Below, piece by piece: positions 24,395 through 32,583 of a stretch of 64,000 nucleotides of DNA; within the stretch, counting starts at the first letter, position 1, and the number at the start of each line of letters is the position of its first letter. The translations under genes and the position numbers were made by a program. The stretch spans positions 1 through 64,000 of the forward strand of contig DASXJR010000096.1 of the NCBI GenBank assembly GCA_036497285.1. The letters are read 5' to 3'. The stretch is from RYN-133 sp036497285 (lineage in GTDB: Bacteria > Actinomycetota > Actinomycetes > Mycobacteriales > Jatrophihabitantaceae). The notes under the pieces were generated by a model that saw only the letters and a list, made by a program, of their open reading frames with translations, did no database searches and had not been told where the DNA came from.

Positions 24395-24400
24395 CATACT
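24395..24400 (+). promoter_or_regulatory. -10 element of the cyclase-receptor gene
   Basis: CATACT, 6 nt before ATG 24407; close to TATAAT in four of six positions, with no Shine-Dalgarno. It suggests a leaderless transcript separate from the upstream operon. Confidence 0.4.
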
Positions 24401-24406
24401 GGCCCG

Positions 24407-27400
24407 ATGGCCGCCGGATTTCCGGACGGACCGTCCGAGGGTGTCAGCGACAGCCTTCTCGGCAGGGAGGGCGACAGCGCCACGCTCGCAGAATCGGCAA
24501 CCGAACTGCTGGTCTTTCTCATCGCCGACATCCGCGGCTACACGAACTTCACCCAACGTCACGGGGATGAGGCCGCTGCCGCGCTGACCACGACGTTCGC
24601 GACGACAACCAGACAACTCGCCGAGACCTTCGACGGCACCGTGCTCGAACTGCGCGGCGACGAGGCTCTCTGCGTCTTCAGCTCACCGCGGCAGTCCTTG
24701 CGATGCGCCGTGGAGTTGCAGCAGCGTTTCGTCGACCTGACCGTCGCAGACACGGATCACCCGATGACGGTGGGCATCGGACTGGACATCGGGGAAGCGG
24801 TACGTGGCCCGGACGGCTACCGCGGCGGAGCGTTGAATCTTGCCGCCCGGCTGTGCGCACACGCGAAGGCCGGCGAGGTCCTCACGACCGTCGAACTCAC
24901 CCATCTCGCGGGGACGATCGACGGTGTGCGCTACGAGCCGCTCGCGCACGTCGCGCTCAAGGGCTTGAACGAACGTGTGCAGCCGGTGCGCGTCTTGCCG
25001 AACAACGCCGACCCGGTGCACCAGCTCGCCGCCGCGGTGACGCCGGTGCCGCCACACCGATCGCCGCTCGGCCGACTTCCCGGCCACCCGCGTGCACTGG
25101 TGGCGGCCGCGGCAGCGACGCTACTCGTGCTGGGCACGGGCGCGGTCGTCCTCGCCACCCGTGACGACAGCACCGCTGCGCCGTCGATGCATGAGAACTC
25201 GCTCGAGCTGGTCGATGTGCACACCGGAAGACTGCTCGACTGGGTGGGTCTGCGCGACACGCCCGGTGCGTCTGCCGTGGCCGGGAACACGATCTGGACC
25301 GCGAGCCCGACCGCGAACCTGGTGTCGCGCGTCGACATCCGCGACCGCACGGTGAGCAGGATCAGCGTGGGAACCGAACCGGTGGCGCTCGCGATCGGCG
25401 GGGGCTCGGTCTGGGTGGCGAACAACGGATCGGGCACCGTGACCCGCATCGACACGAGGACCGACGACCCGACGGAAATCCCTGGCGTCGGCGTGGGCCC
25501 GAGCGGGATTGCCTATGGCGACGGCTCCGTATGGGTCACCGATGCCGGCGACGGCGTCGTGGCCCGGATCGATCCGGCGCGGAACAAGGTGGTCCAGCGG
25601 ATCCGCGTCGGCGACGGCCCGACCGGCATCGTGGTCGACCGTGATGTCTGGATCGTGGACACGAACTCGCACACGTTGGAGCGCATCAACGGCGCCTCCC
25701 CGCATCGCGTAGTGCGCACCTATCAGGTCGGCAACGGCCCGGTCGGGGTCGCCGTCGTCGGCAGCGACGCCTGGGTCACGAACAGCCTCGACGACACCGT
25801 CTCGCGCGTACCGATCGACGGGACGGCGGTGACGGACTACCCGCTCGGGGCTGAACCCCGGCACATCGCGGTCGTCGACAAGCACCTCTGGATCACCTCC
25901 CACGTCACCGGCACGGTGTACGAGTTCGATCCGAAGTCGCGCGCCGTGATTCATCGAAGGTCGGTCGGAGCGGTGCCCGACGGCCTCGCCGAGTCCGGCT
26001 CGGGGGTGTGGGTGGCCACGACGATCGATCCCGCGCTACACCGCGGCGGGACGCTGAAGCTCATCGGTCTGGACCCGCAGTCGGTCGATCCCGTGTTCCC
26101 GACCGAGACCGGGAACTGGCTGCTCAACAGCACCTGGGACGGCCTCGTCGGATTCCAGCACGAAACCGGCGCCGCGGGCGGGCTCGTCGTGCCCGATCTC
26201 GCGGTCGCCCTGCCCTCCGTGTCGAGTGACGGACGGACCTATACGTTCCAGCTACGCCGCGGCATCCACTGGTCGACCGGCGCCCCGGTGACGGTCCAAG
26301 ACGTGCAACGCGGTATTGAGCGCGCCGTGCTGGAGCTCGGTACGACCTTGAACACGGTCATCGCGGGTGCGGATCGTTGCACCGTGCGGCGGTGCGACAT
26401 TTCCGGGCTCTCGGTGGACGCCGCGGCGAACTCCGTGACGATCACTCTCGTGCGTGCCAATGTCGGCTTCCTGAATCTGCTAACTGCCGCGCCTGCCGCG
26501 CCGCCGTCCACGCCGTTGGGTCACGACAGCACCCGCGTCATCGCCGCCACCGGGCCCTATCGCATCGCCCGCTACGTGCCCCGGAAAGAACTTGATCTTG
26601 TGCGTAACCCCTATTTCCACGAGTGGTCGCACGCGGCGCAACCAGCGGGCCTGCCGGACCGGCTCGAGTACCGCATCGTGAAAGGGGACGCGAGGTCGGC
26701 TCTTCGCGCCGCGCGCATGGTCCGCGACGGACGCGCTGACTGGGCCGACGTCAGAGAAGTCCCCGACGTCGGTGCCACGCTCGGGGGACGGCTGCACATC
26801 ACGCCGGCAGAATCGCTGTGGGGGCTGAGCCTGAACACCGCCACAGAGCCGTTCGTCCACCGGAACGCGCGGAGGGCCCTCGCCTACGCACTCGACCGCA
26901 GATCGGTGGCGAACACATGGTTCACGTCCGGCATCCCAGCCTGTCAGTTCCTGCCGCCGAGCTCCCCAGGCTATCGCCCGTACTGCCCCTACACCGGGGC
27001 GCGTGACGGCACCGGCAAGTGGTACCAGAATGATCTGACCAAGGGACTCGAACTCGTCCGCGGACTCGATCTGTCCGTGCGCATCGGGGTGTGGGCGACG
27101 CCCTACACCGCCCGGTCGTTCCGCCAGGTCGTCACCGCGTTGCGCGAACTCGGCTACTCCGACGTCCGACTGCACATCGTGCGCGACGACGCGAAGTACT
27201 TCCACTACGTCGAAGACTCGCGTAATGAGGCACAGGCCGCGTTCTTCGGATGGATCGGCGGCGATAACAGCCCGAGCGAATTGCTCAGCCTGTGGTCCTG
27301 TGCAGCGATCGTGAAGGACAGCCCCGACAACGTGAACACGGCGCAATTCTGCGACAGATCGATCGACGCGTTGATGCGCAAGGCCCGCGTCGCCCAGCAA

Positions 27401-27577
27401 ACGTCCCTCTCGGCCGCGAGCGCAGTTTGGCATCACGTCGATCGCGCCCTCGTCGATGCCGCGCCCTGGATTCCGCTCGTCACAACGACCTACATCGACG
27501 CGGTGTCCGAGCGTGTGCAGGGCTACCGGCGTCACCTCTGGCTCGGTCCGCTGTTCGATCAGATCCGGTTGCGATGA
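24407..27577 (+). CDS. Class III nucleotide cyclase - TM - seven-repeat propeller - SBP_bac_5 receptor
   Basis: 1056-residue single-pass membrane protein. Residues about 34-200: class III cyclase catalytic domain with metal-binding D41 (LIADIRGYTNF) and D85 (LRGDEALCVF), and ALNLAARLC with N144 and R148 for ribose and transition state. The adenine-selecting Lys position appears to be E81, so ATP or GTP use is open. 230-250: one TM helix. 264-540: seven repeats with VWV/IW motifs spaced by about 40 residues, a YncE/NHL-type beta-propeller. 546-1056: a complete SBP_bac_5 (oligopeptide/nickel-type) solute-binding domain. The propeller and SBP should lie outside. The downstream Crp gene starts within 5 bases, so the cyclic nucleotide has an obvious target. 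One active site per chain, so it must dimerise. Confidence 0.85.
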   Translation: MAAGFPDGPSEGVSDSLLGREGDSATLAESATELLVFLIADIRGYTNFTQRHGDEAAAALTTTFATTTRQLAETFDGTVLELRGDEALCVFSSPRQSLRCAVELQQRFVDLTVADTDHPMTVGIGLDIGEAVRGPDGYRGGALNLAARLCAHAKAGEVLTTVELTHLAGTIDGVRYEPLAHVALKGLNERVQPVRVLPNNADPVHQLAAAVTPVPPHRSPLGRLPGHPRALVAAAAATLLVLGTGAVVLATRDDSTAAPSMHENSLELVDVHTGRLLDWVGLRDTPGASAVAGNTIWTASPTANLVSRVDIRDRTVSRISVGTEPVALAIGGGSVWVANNGSGTVTRIDTRTDDPTEIPGVGVGPSGIAYGDGSVWVTDAGDGVVARIDPARNKVVQRIRVGDGPTGIVVDRDVWIVDTNSHTLERINGASPHRVVRTYQVGNGPVGVAVVGSDAWVTNSLDDTVSRVPIDGTAVTDYPLGAEPRHIAVVDKHLWITSHVTGTVYEFDPKSRAVIHRRSVGAVPDGLAESGSGVWVATTIDPALHRGGTLKLIGLDPQSVDPVFPTETGNWLLNSTWDGLVGFQHETGAAGGLVVPDLAVALPSVSSDGRTYTFQLRRGIHWSTGAPVTVQDVQRGIERAVLELGTTLNTVIAGADRCTVRRCDISGLSVDAAANSVTITLVRANVGFLNLLTAAPAAPPSTPLGHDSTRVIAATGPYRIARYVPRKELDLVRNPYFHEWSHAAQPAGLPDRLEYRIVKGDARSALRAARMVRDGRADWADVREVPDVGATLGGRLHITPAESLWGLSLNTATEPFVHRNARRALAYALDRRSVANTWFTSGIPACQFLPPSSPGYRPYCPYTGARDGTGKWYQNDLTKGLELVRGLDLSVRIGVWATPYTARSFRQVVTALRELGYSDVRLHIVRDDAKYFHYVEDSRNEAQAAFFGWIGGDNSPSELLSLWSCAAIVKDSPDNVNTAQFCDRSIDALMRKARVAQQTSLSAASAVWHHVDRALVDAAPWIPLVTTTYIDAVSERVQGYRRHLWLGPLFDQIRLR

Positions 27578-27581
27578 AGTG

Positions 27582-28250
27582 ATGTGGCCCCTGCTGGAGT
27601 CCCTTCCCGATTCTGACCGGGCGCGGGTTCTCGCGACGGCTCGAGGTAGGCACTTCGTTCGAGGGGAGATCGTGTTCCACGAAGGCGATCCGGGTGACAG
27701 CCTCCATCTCGTCGACTCCGGGATGTTCGCGGTACAGGTGTCGGGACCGTCCGGCGACTCGGCAACGATCAATGTTCTCGCTCCGGGCGATTTCTTCGGA
27801 GAGCTCGCGCTGATCGCCGGGGCACACAGCCATCAACGCACTGCAACAGTGATGTCACTGGTGCCCTCGAGCACGCTCGTCCTCGCCGGATCGGCGTTCG
27901 CTGCGATGCGAAGGTCGCACCCGTCGGTCGATCAACTGGTGGTCGGCGCGCTCGTCCAGCGGGTCGAGCAGCTGAGCGCCCGGCTGCTCGAAGCGCTGCA
28001 CACGGGCGTCGACCGGCGCGTGTACCGCCGCCTGCTCGAGCTGGCCGAGGTGTGCAGCCGGGCATCGACGGACCTGGTCATCCCGGTGTCCCAGGACGAT
28101 CTTGCGGGCATGGCCGGCGCGTCGCGTCCCACGGTGAACCAGGTCCTTCAGAAGTTGGCGACGCGCGGCATCATCTCGTTGCAGCGACGGCAGATCACCA
28201 TCGAGGACCTTGCGGCCTTGCGCGCTGCATCGCCGGGCTACGACGGTTGA
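27582..28250 (+). CDS. Crp/Fnr-family cyclic-nucleotide-binding regulator
   Basis: 222 residues. N-terminal cNMP-binding domain (about 1-120) with FFGELALIAG and QRTATV: E74 and R86 are the ribose- and phosphate-binding residues, so cyclic-nucleotide binding looks intact. Then a dimerisation helix and an HTH_Crp domain with PVSQDDLAGMAGASRPTVNQV and LQKLATRGIISLQRRQITIED. The ATG lies 4 bases after the cyclase-receptor stop (GTG 27579 is also possible), so the pair is co-expressed and most likely functions as one pathway. Target genes are unknown; no convincing Crp half-sites were seen nearby. Confidence 0.9.
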   Translation: MWPLLESLPDSDRARVLATARGRHFVRGEIVFHEGDPGDSLHLVDSGMFAVQVSGPSGDSATINVLAPGDFFGELALIAGAHSHQRTATVMSLVPSSTLVLAGSAFAAMRRSHPSVDQLVVGALVQRVEQLSARLLEALHTGVDRRVYRRLLELAEVCSRASTDLVIPVSQDDLAGMAGASRPTVNQVLQKLATRGIISLQRRQITIEDLAALRAASPGYDG

Positions 28251-28400
28251 CAGGCGGGACCGGCCAACTGTCATCGATCCAACGCCCGGTCTGTCAGCGC
28301 GCGAACAGTCGGATCGAAGCGTCAGGTCGACGCTCGCGGTATGAGCATCGAATTCATTGGAGCCGATCCGATTGGGCCCGGCCGCGCCGAAGGAACTCTC

Positions 28401-28634
28401 ATGACCGCAACGACCGCCACACGAAGTCGGGCGGACGTCCGGCGCAATCAGGTGACGATCCTGACCTGGGTCGTTGCCGTCGCGATGGTGATCGCCGTCG
28501 CCGCGATGGTCATCGCCCTCGTCGCGCTGACCAACCGCAGGGCGGAACCGACCCACGGCCCTGGAGCAAGCGTCCAGAGCACGCAGACCGGAGGCGAACT
28601 GTGCTTCCCGACCCATATCGTGCACCCCTGCTGA
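28401..28634 (+). CDS. Small single-pass membrane protein
   Basis: 77 residues from ATG 28401, which has AAGGA 6 nt upstream; ATG 28341 is a longer option with no clear ribosome site. A basic N-terminus (TRSRADVRRN) is followed by a TM helix at about 21-46 and a short outer tail with two cysteines (ELCFPTHIVHPC). I do not recognise it. It lies 150 bases after the Crp gene and could be part of that unit or a target of it. Confidence 0.45.
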   Translation: MTATTATRSRADVRRNQVTILTWVVAVAMVIAVAAMVIALVALTNRRAEPTHGPGASVQSTQTGGELCFPTHIVHPC

Positions 28635-28650
28635 ATCCCGGCAATCGATC

Positions 28651-29199
28651 TCACGGTGGGTCGCCCACCAGTTGGTCGGGTGCATGGCGCAGCACCGCGA
28701 CGTGCACCGCGTCCCACAGCTTCGGGTTGAGCCCGAGCGGCACCTCGAACGTCGGCTGCAGGATCCCGTCGACCGGACGGTCGGCCAACGCCGGGGCGAT
28801 CTCCGGGTGCCCGGCCACTGCGGCGAGCGGGACCAGCCACAGCGCGTCGCGGTGCGGTTGCTGACCCTCCGGAACGTCGTCCTGCCAATGCGTGGAGCCG
28901 AACCGCACCGCGGCCATGTGCTGCCAGCGCAGTCGCCAGAGATTGCGCGGGCCGACGTTGCGGGCCACCGCGTCGGCGTCGAACACGAGCCGGTCGGCGG
29001 CAACGCGGGAGCCCCAGGCGAGCGCGGCGCCCAGGACGAGCAGGACTCCACCCAGCACGCCGAGCAGTACTCGGCCGTGGCCCAGCGCGGCCCAGATGAT
29101 CCCGAACCCGCCGAGCAGCATCGAGGCGACGGCCGCGAGCAGGTGATTGATCCCGCCGGAGCGGCTGAGCGTCACAACGGTGGACGAGGCGGTCGGCAC
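28651..29199 (-). CDS. Two-TM membrane protein with PH-like C-terminal part
   Basis: 182 residues from GTG 29199. Two TM helices at about 17-38 and 43-65, then a soluble part of about 115 residues beginning RVAADRLVFDADAVARNVG and WRLRWQHMAAVRFGS, which has the feel of bacterial PH (DUF3093/bPH-like) domains. Function unknown. GTG 29199 lies 8 nt after a minus-strand TAGGCT -10 (29213-29208); a longer frame reaching 29274 would overlap the ffh promoter. It is divergent from ffh and converges on the small membrane protein. Confidence 0.65.
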   Translation of the reverse strand: MPTASSTVVTLSRSGGINHLLAAVASMLLGGFGIIWAALGHGRVLLGVLGGVLLVLGAALAWGSRVAADRLVFDADAVARNVGPRNLWRLRWQHMAAVRFGSTHWQDDVPEGQQPHRDALWLVPLAAVAGHPEIAPALADRPVDGILQPTFEVPLGLNPKLWDAVHVAVLRHAPDQLVGDPP

Positions 29200-29207
29200 G
29201 GGGGTCG

Positions 29208-29213
29208 AGCCTA
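29208..29213 (-). promoter_or_regulatory. -10 element for leaderless gene starting at 29199
   Basis: Minus-strand TAGGCT, 8 nt before GTG 29199. Confidence 0.45.
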
Positions 29214-29223
29214 CGTTGGCGAC

Positions 29224-29229
29224 TACCCT
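29224..29229 (+). promoter_or_regulatory. -10 element of ffh
   Basis: TACCCT; transcription from about 29236 would leave a 5' UTR of about 42 nt with a TAAGGA ribosome site at 29265-29270, 7 nt before the TTG start. Confidence 0.4.
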
Positions 29230-29277
29230 GGACCGGACGCCGCAACACCTGCCCGTCCATCTGCTAAGGACCACGCT

Positions 29278-30804
29278 TTGTTCGACACGCTCTCCGACCG
29301 TCTGTCAACGGTCTTCAGCAACCTGCGCGGCAAAGGCCGCCTTTCCGACGCCGACATCGACGCGACCGCCCGCGAGATCCGGATCGCGCTGCTCGAGGCC
29401 GACGTCGCGCTGCCGGTCGTCCGCTCGTTCATCGCCGCGATCAAGGAGCGCGCCCGGGGCGAGGAGGTCAGCAAGGCGCTGAACCCGGCGCAGCAGGTCA
29501 TCAAGATCGTCAACGAAGAGCTCATCCGGATCCTCGGCGGCGAGACCCGTCGGATGCAGTACGCCAAGAACCCGCCGACGGTGATCATGCTGGCCGGTCT
29601 GCAGGGCTCCGGTAAGACCACCCTCGCCGGCAAGCTCGCGCATTGGCTGCGTGAGCAGGGACACGCGCCGATGCTCGTGGCGGCCGACCTGCAGCGTCCG
29701 AACGCGGTCAACCAGTTGCAGGTCGTGGGGCAGCGGGCCGGTGTCGCGGTGTACGCGCCGGAGCCGGGGAACGGCGTGGGTGACCCGGTTGCCGTGGCCC
29801 GCGACTCTGTCGAGGTGGCCCGCCGCGCCCAGCACGACATGCTCATCGTCGACACTGCCGGTCGGCTCGGTATCGACACCGAGATGATGCAGCAGGCTGC
29901 GGACATCCGCGCCGCGGTCGACCCGCAGGAAGTGCTGTTCGTGGTCGATGCGATGGTCGGCCAGGACGCGGTCAACACCGCGGAAGCGTTCCGTGACGGG
30001 GTCGGATTCACCGGCGTCGTTCTCACCAAGCTCGACGGTGACGCGCGTGGTGGCGCGGCGTTGTCGGTGCGCGAGGTGACCGGGCAGCCGATCATGTTCG
30101 CGTCCAACGGCGAGAAGCTCGAGGACTTCGACGTCTTCCACCCCGACCGGATGGCCTCGCGCATCCTCGGCATGGGCGACATGCTGACGCTGATCGAGCA
30201 GGCGCAGAAGAGCTTCGACGAGGACGAGGCCGAGAAGATGGCCGCCAAGCTCGCGGCCGGCAACCAGTTCACGCTGGAAGACTTTCTCGAGCAGCTGATG
30301 GCGATCCGCAAGATGGGGCCGATCGGCAACATTCTCGGCATGCTGCCCGGAATGGGGCAGATGAAGGACGCCATGGCCCAGGTCGACGACAAGGATCTCG
30401 ACCGGACGGCCGCCATCATCCGCGGGATGACCCCGGCCGAGCGCGACAACCCGAAGATCATCAACGGGTCGCGGCGGTTGCGCATCGCCAACGGGTCGGG
30501 CGTGCGCGTCAACGACGTCAACCAGCTCGTGGACCGGTTCTTCGAGGCCCGCAAGATGATGGGCCAGATGAGCGGGATGATCCCGGGGATGCGCAAGCGC
30601 TCGGCGACCAAGTCGTCGAAGAACAAGCGCAAGGGCGGCAAGGGCAAGAAGGGCGGACGGGGTCCGACCCAGCCGCGCATGCCGGCCGGTTTCCCGGGTG
30701 GGTTGCCGGGCGGTCAGCTGCCGCCCGGCGGCTTCCCGGGCCAGTTGCCGCCGGGGATGGACGACCTGCCGGACATCAGCAAGCTCAAGTTCCCCAAGCA
30801 GTAG
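29278..30804 (+). CDS. ffh: Signal recognition particle protein Ffh
   Basis: GTPase that binds signal sequences and, with 4.5S RNA and FtsY, brings nascent chains to the membrane. 508 residues: N domain, G domain with GLQGSGKTT, LVAADLQRPNAV, DTAGRLGID, TKLDGDARGG, and a methionine-rich M domain (NILGMLPGMGQMKDAM, MGQMSGMIPGMRKRS). A TTG start is set by the UAAGGA 7 nt upstream. The C-terminus has a basic Lys/Gly stretch and a Pro/Gly tail (about 60 residues beyond the M domain), common in actinobacteria. Confidence 0.97.
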   Translation: MFDTLSDRLSTVFSNLRGKGRLSDADIDATAREIRIALLEADVALPVVRSFIAAIKERARGEEVSKALNPAQQVIKIVNEELIRILGGETRRMQYAKNPPTVIMLAGLQGSGKTTLAGKLAHWLREQGHAPMLVAADLQRPNAVNQLQVVGQRAGVAVYAPEPGNGVGDPVAVARDSVEVARRAQHDMLIVDTAGRLGIDTEMMQQAADIRAAVDPQEVLFVVDAMVGQDAVNTAEAFRDGVGFTGVVLTKLDGDARGGAALSVREVTGQPIMFASNGEKLEDFDVFHPDRMASRILGMGDMLTLIEQAQKSFDEDEAEKMAAKLAAGNQFTLEDFLEQLMAIRKMGPIGNILGMLPGMGQMKDAMAQVDDKDLDRTAAIIRGMTPAERDNPKIINGSRRLRIANGSGVRVNDVNQLVDRFFEARKMMGQMSGMIPGMRKRSATKSSKNKRKGGKGKKGGRGPTQPRMPAGFPGGLPGGQLPPGGFPGQLPPGMDDLPDISKLKFPKQ

Positions 30805-30843
30805 CGCGGCGGGCGCGTTCTGCGGAACTCACCTCCAAGCGCT

Positions 30844-30913
30844 GCTTTGCATCCGGCAATGTCGTTTGTTGATCTTCAAACGGTCCCATTGGCGACATTG
30901 CCGAATGCAAAGC
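30844..30913. terminator. Large inverted repeat, probable bidirectional terminator
   Basis: 21-bp arms at 30844-30864 and 30893-30913 that pair at 20 of 21 positions, with a 28-nt loop that itself contains a short GTTTG/CAAAC hairpin. It lies between the convergent ffh and a secreted-protein gene whose stop begins 4 bp after it. The length is much more than a usual terminator, so a mobile-repeat origin is possible. Confidence 0.6.
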
Positions 30914-30916
30914 CGA

Positions 30917-31765
30917 TCAGGGGTTCTGGACGAGGACGCCGCGGGCCTGGACGATGTCGAGGTCGTGCGTCGCTGCCGGACCGGTGAGCGGCGCCGGGTC
31001 GACGTCGGTCCAGGTGGCACCGCCGTCGAGGCTGAATTGGGCGCGCCAGGCGACGGTGAGGCTGATCGTGACCGCGCCGGTGTCGCGGTAGGTGTGGCCG
31101 TAGTACTCGGCGCACTGGGCGGTGCCACACGGATCGGCCTTGCTGTACGGCTTGCCGGGGTCGCTGGTGGTGTCGGTCGTGCCGTCGCCGAATGACCAAT
31201 CGGCGTGATCGAAGCCGATGCGCAGCGCGACTGCCTGCCCGACGACGGTGACGGTGCCGAGGTTGCGATCGGGACTGGTCTCGGCCCACAGCACGGCCTC
31301 GGCGTTGATCAGCGCGCGCGTCGCCCAGGCGGACCCGATCCGGACGGTCGGCAACAGTCGAAGCACCTGCTCGCGCAGCGCCGCCGTCGTCAGAACCGGC
31401 TGTTGTGGCGCCGCCGGATCGCCGGCGCACCACGAGTCGAGCAGCACCCACTTGCCGTTCTGCTCGATCAACGTGGCGAACGCCGGGCCCTTCGGACAGT
31501 CGCGCGGCGCACCGCACTGCGGATTCCAAAATCCGTTGTCCGCCGACGACGGAAACCCACACAAGATCGTCTTGGTGACTGGTTGCGGCGCCGCAGGAGT
31601 AGAAGATCCAGCACCTGTCTCAATCACGTGGCATGTACCGTAGATCAACACCCCAGAGCGACCGTCGCCACCATCAACCGTGCACGCAGGGTCAGCCTCA
31701 GCGTGCTGTATCCCAATCACGACCGTCGAGGCCGCTAACGCAACAACAGTCAAGAACCGCCTCAT
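30917..31765 (-). CDS. Secreted protein with PKD-like C-terminal domain
   Basis: 282 residues from ATG 31765. Signal peptide (MRRFLTVVALAAS, cleavage after AEA), then a Cys-containing middle region and a C-terminal part with the PKD/Ig-like pattern DWSFGDGTTD and YGHTYRDTGAVTISLTV. Several cysteines could form disulfides outside the cell. The start overlaps the stop of the upstream lipoprotein gene (ATGA), so the two are coupled. Function unknown; a role at the cell surface is likely. Confidence 0.7.
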   Translation of the reverse strand: MRRFLTVVALAASTVVIGIQHAEADPACTVDGGDGRSGVLIYGTCHVIETGAGSSTPAAPQPVTKTILCGFPSSADNGFWNPQCGAPRDCPKGPAFATLIEQNGKWVLLDSWCAGDPAAPQQPVLTTAALREQVLRLLPTVRIGSAWATRALINAEAVLWAETSPDRNLGTVTVVGQAVALRIGFDHADWSFGDGTTDTTSDPGKPYSKADPCGTAQCAEYYGHTYRDTGAVTISLTVAWRAQFSLDGGATWTDVDPAPLTGPAATHDLDIVQARGVLVQNP

Positions 31766-32400
31766 ACGACAACACCCAGGTCTACGACTTGCCACTGCGC
31801 ATGCATCCAGCGCGTCGTAACACCGAATTTGAGACCAGGGTGGGCTGGATCGGCACTCACGAAATCCCCGTGTTGCGTCACGACTTCGCGGGCAGTTCCG
31901 TCGACGGTCACGACAACTCGGGCATTCCTCGGGACCGGCACCAACGTCGCTGACTGCTCCACCAGGCGACCGCCGATATAGCGATGGTGGAGGCGCGCAT
32001 CTTTGTTGATGGTCCGCACTACAGCGTCGCAATCTGAACATCGTGTGAAGTAGTGGCGCATGTAGGTACTGCTCGTCGTGGCGTAGCCCCAGTCGATCGT
32101 CTTGATGAAGAATTCGGCAAAGGCCTTCGCCCCCTCGGGCGTGTGCTGGGTGGCCTCGAGCGGCATCACCGGCGGTTTCTCGCCGGGCTTCGTATTCGGA
32201 CCGGTGCGCGGGACGTCGGCCGGCACGCTCGGCCGGGTCGGCTGCGGTGGCGCGACCGACATCGATGACGTGACAGGCGCTGGCACCGAGGCGGTCGTGT
32301 GCGGCGCCGTCAGCGTGGGCGACGGCGGGTCACCGGACGACGACGTGCACGCCGCGCAGGCGAGTGCGAGGAATGCAACAAATGTCGCGATCCACCGCAC
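31762..32400 (-). CDS. DUF6318-family lipoprotein
   Basis: 212 residues from GTG 32400. A lipoprotein-type signal (FVAFLALACAACTSS), a Thr/Pro/Ser-rich spacer (about 25-85), and a C-terminal domain with TPEGAKAFAEFFIKTIDWGYA and CSDCDAVVRTINKDARLH, the pattern of DUF6318, an actinobacterial family of unknown function. Anchored to the outer leaflet. Translationally coupled with the PKD-like secreted protein that follows, so they may act together. Confidence 0.8.
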   Translation of the reverse strand: MRWIATFVAFLALACAACTSSSGDPPSPTLTAPHTTASVPAPVTSSMSVAPPQPTRPSVPADVPRTGPNTKPGEKPPVMPLEATQHTPEGAKAFAEFFIKTIDWGYATTSSTYMRHYFTRCSDCDAVVRTINKDARLHHRYIGGRLVEQSATLVPVPRNARVVVTVDGTAREVVTQHGDFVSADPAHPGLKFGVTTRWMHAQWQVVDLGVVV

Positions 32401-32520
32401 GAACTCATCCTGCCTTAACCCTTCGCAACCAGCCAGACAAACTCGAACGCCTGTGGACAACGCTGCCCTGCCCCGCTGGCGCACACAAAATCGGCGAACT
32501 CACGTGCATACGCGGGGCAG

Positions 32521-32560
32521 AGTCGCAAAGTCGCAAAGTCGCAAAGTCGCAAAGTCGCAA
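32521..32560. repeat. Five tandem copies of AGTCGCAA
   Basis: Forty bases made of five perfect 8-bp units. It lies in the intergenic region between the EF-G2 stop (32584) and the DUF6318 start (32400), upstream of the latter's promoter. Confidence 0.9.
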
Positions 32561-32583
32561 GGGCGGCCAAGAACCGGCAGCAG

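Noticed and set aside
28260..28330. Crp-type site (CTGT...ACAG) after the crp gene
   Set aside because: Only 4-bp arms and poor match to TGTGA-N6-TCACA; chance is likely.
32521..32560. Tandem AGTCGCAA units as a CRISPR array
   Set aside because: The units are 8 bp with no spacers, and no cas gene is near.
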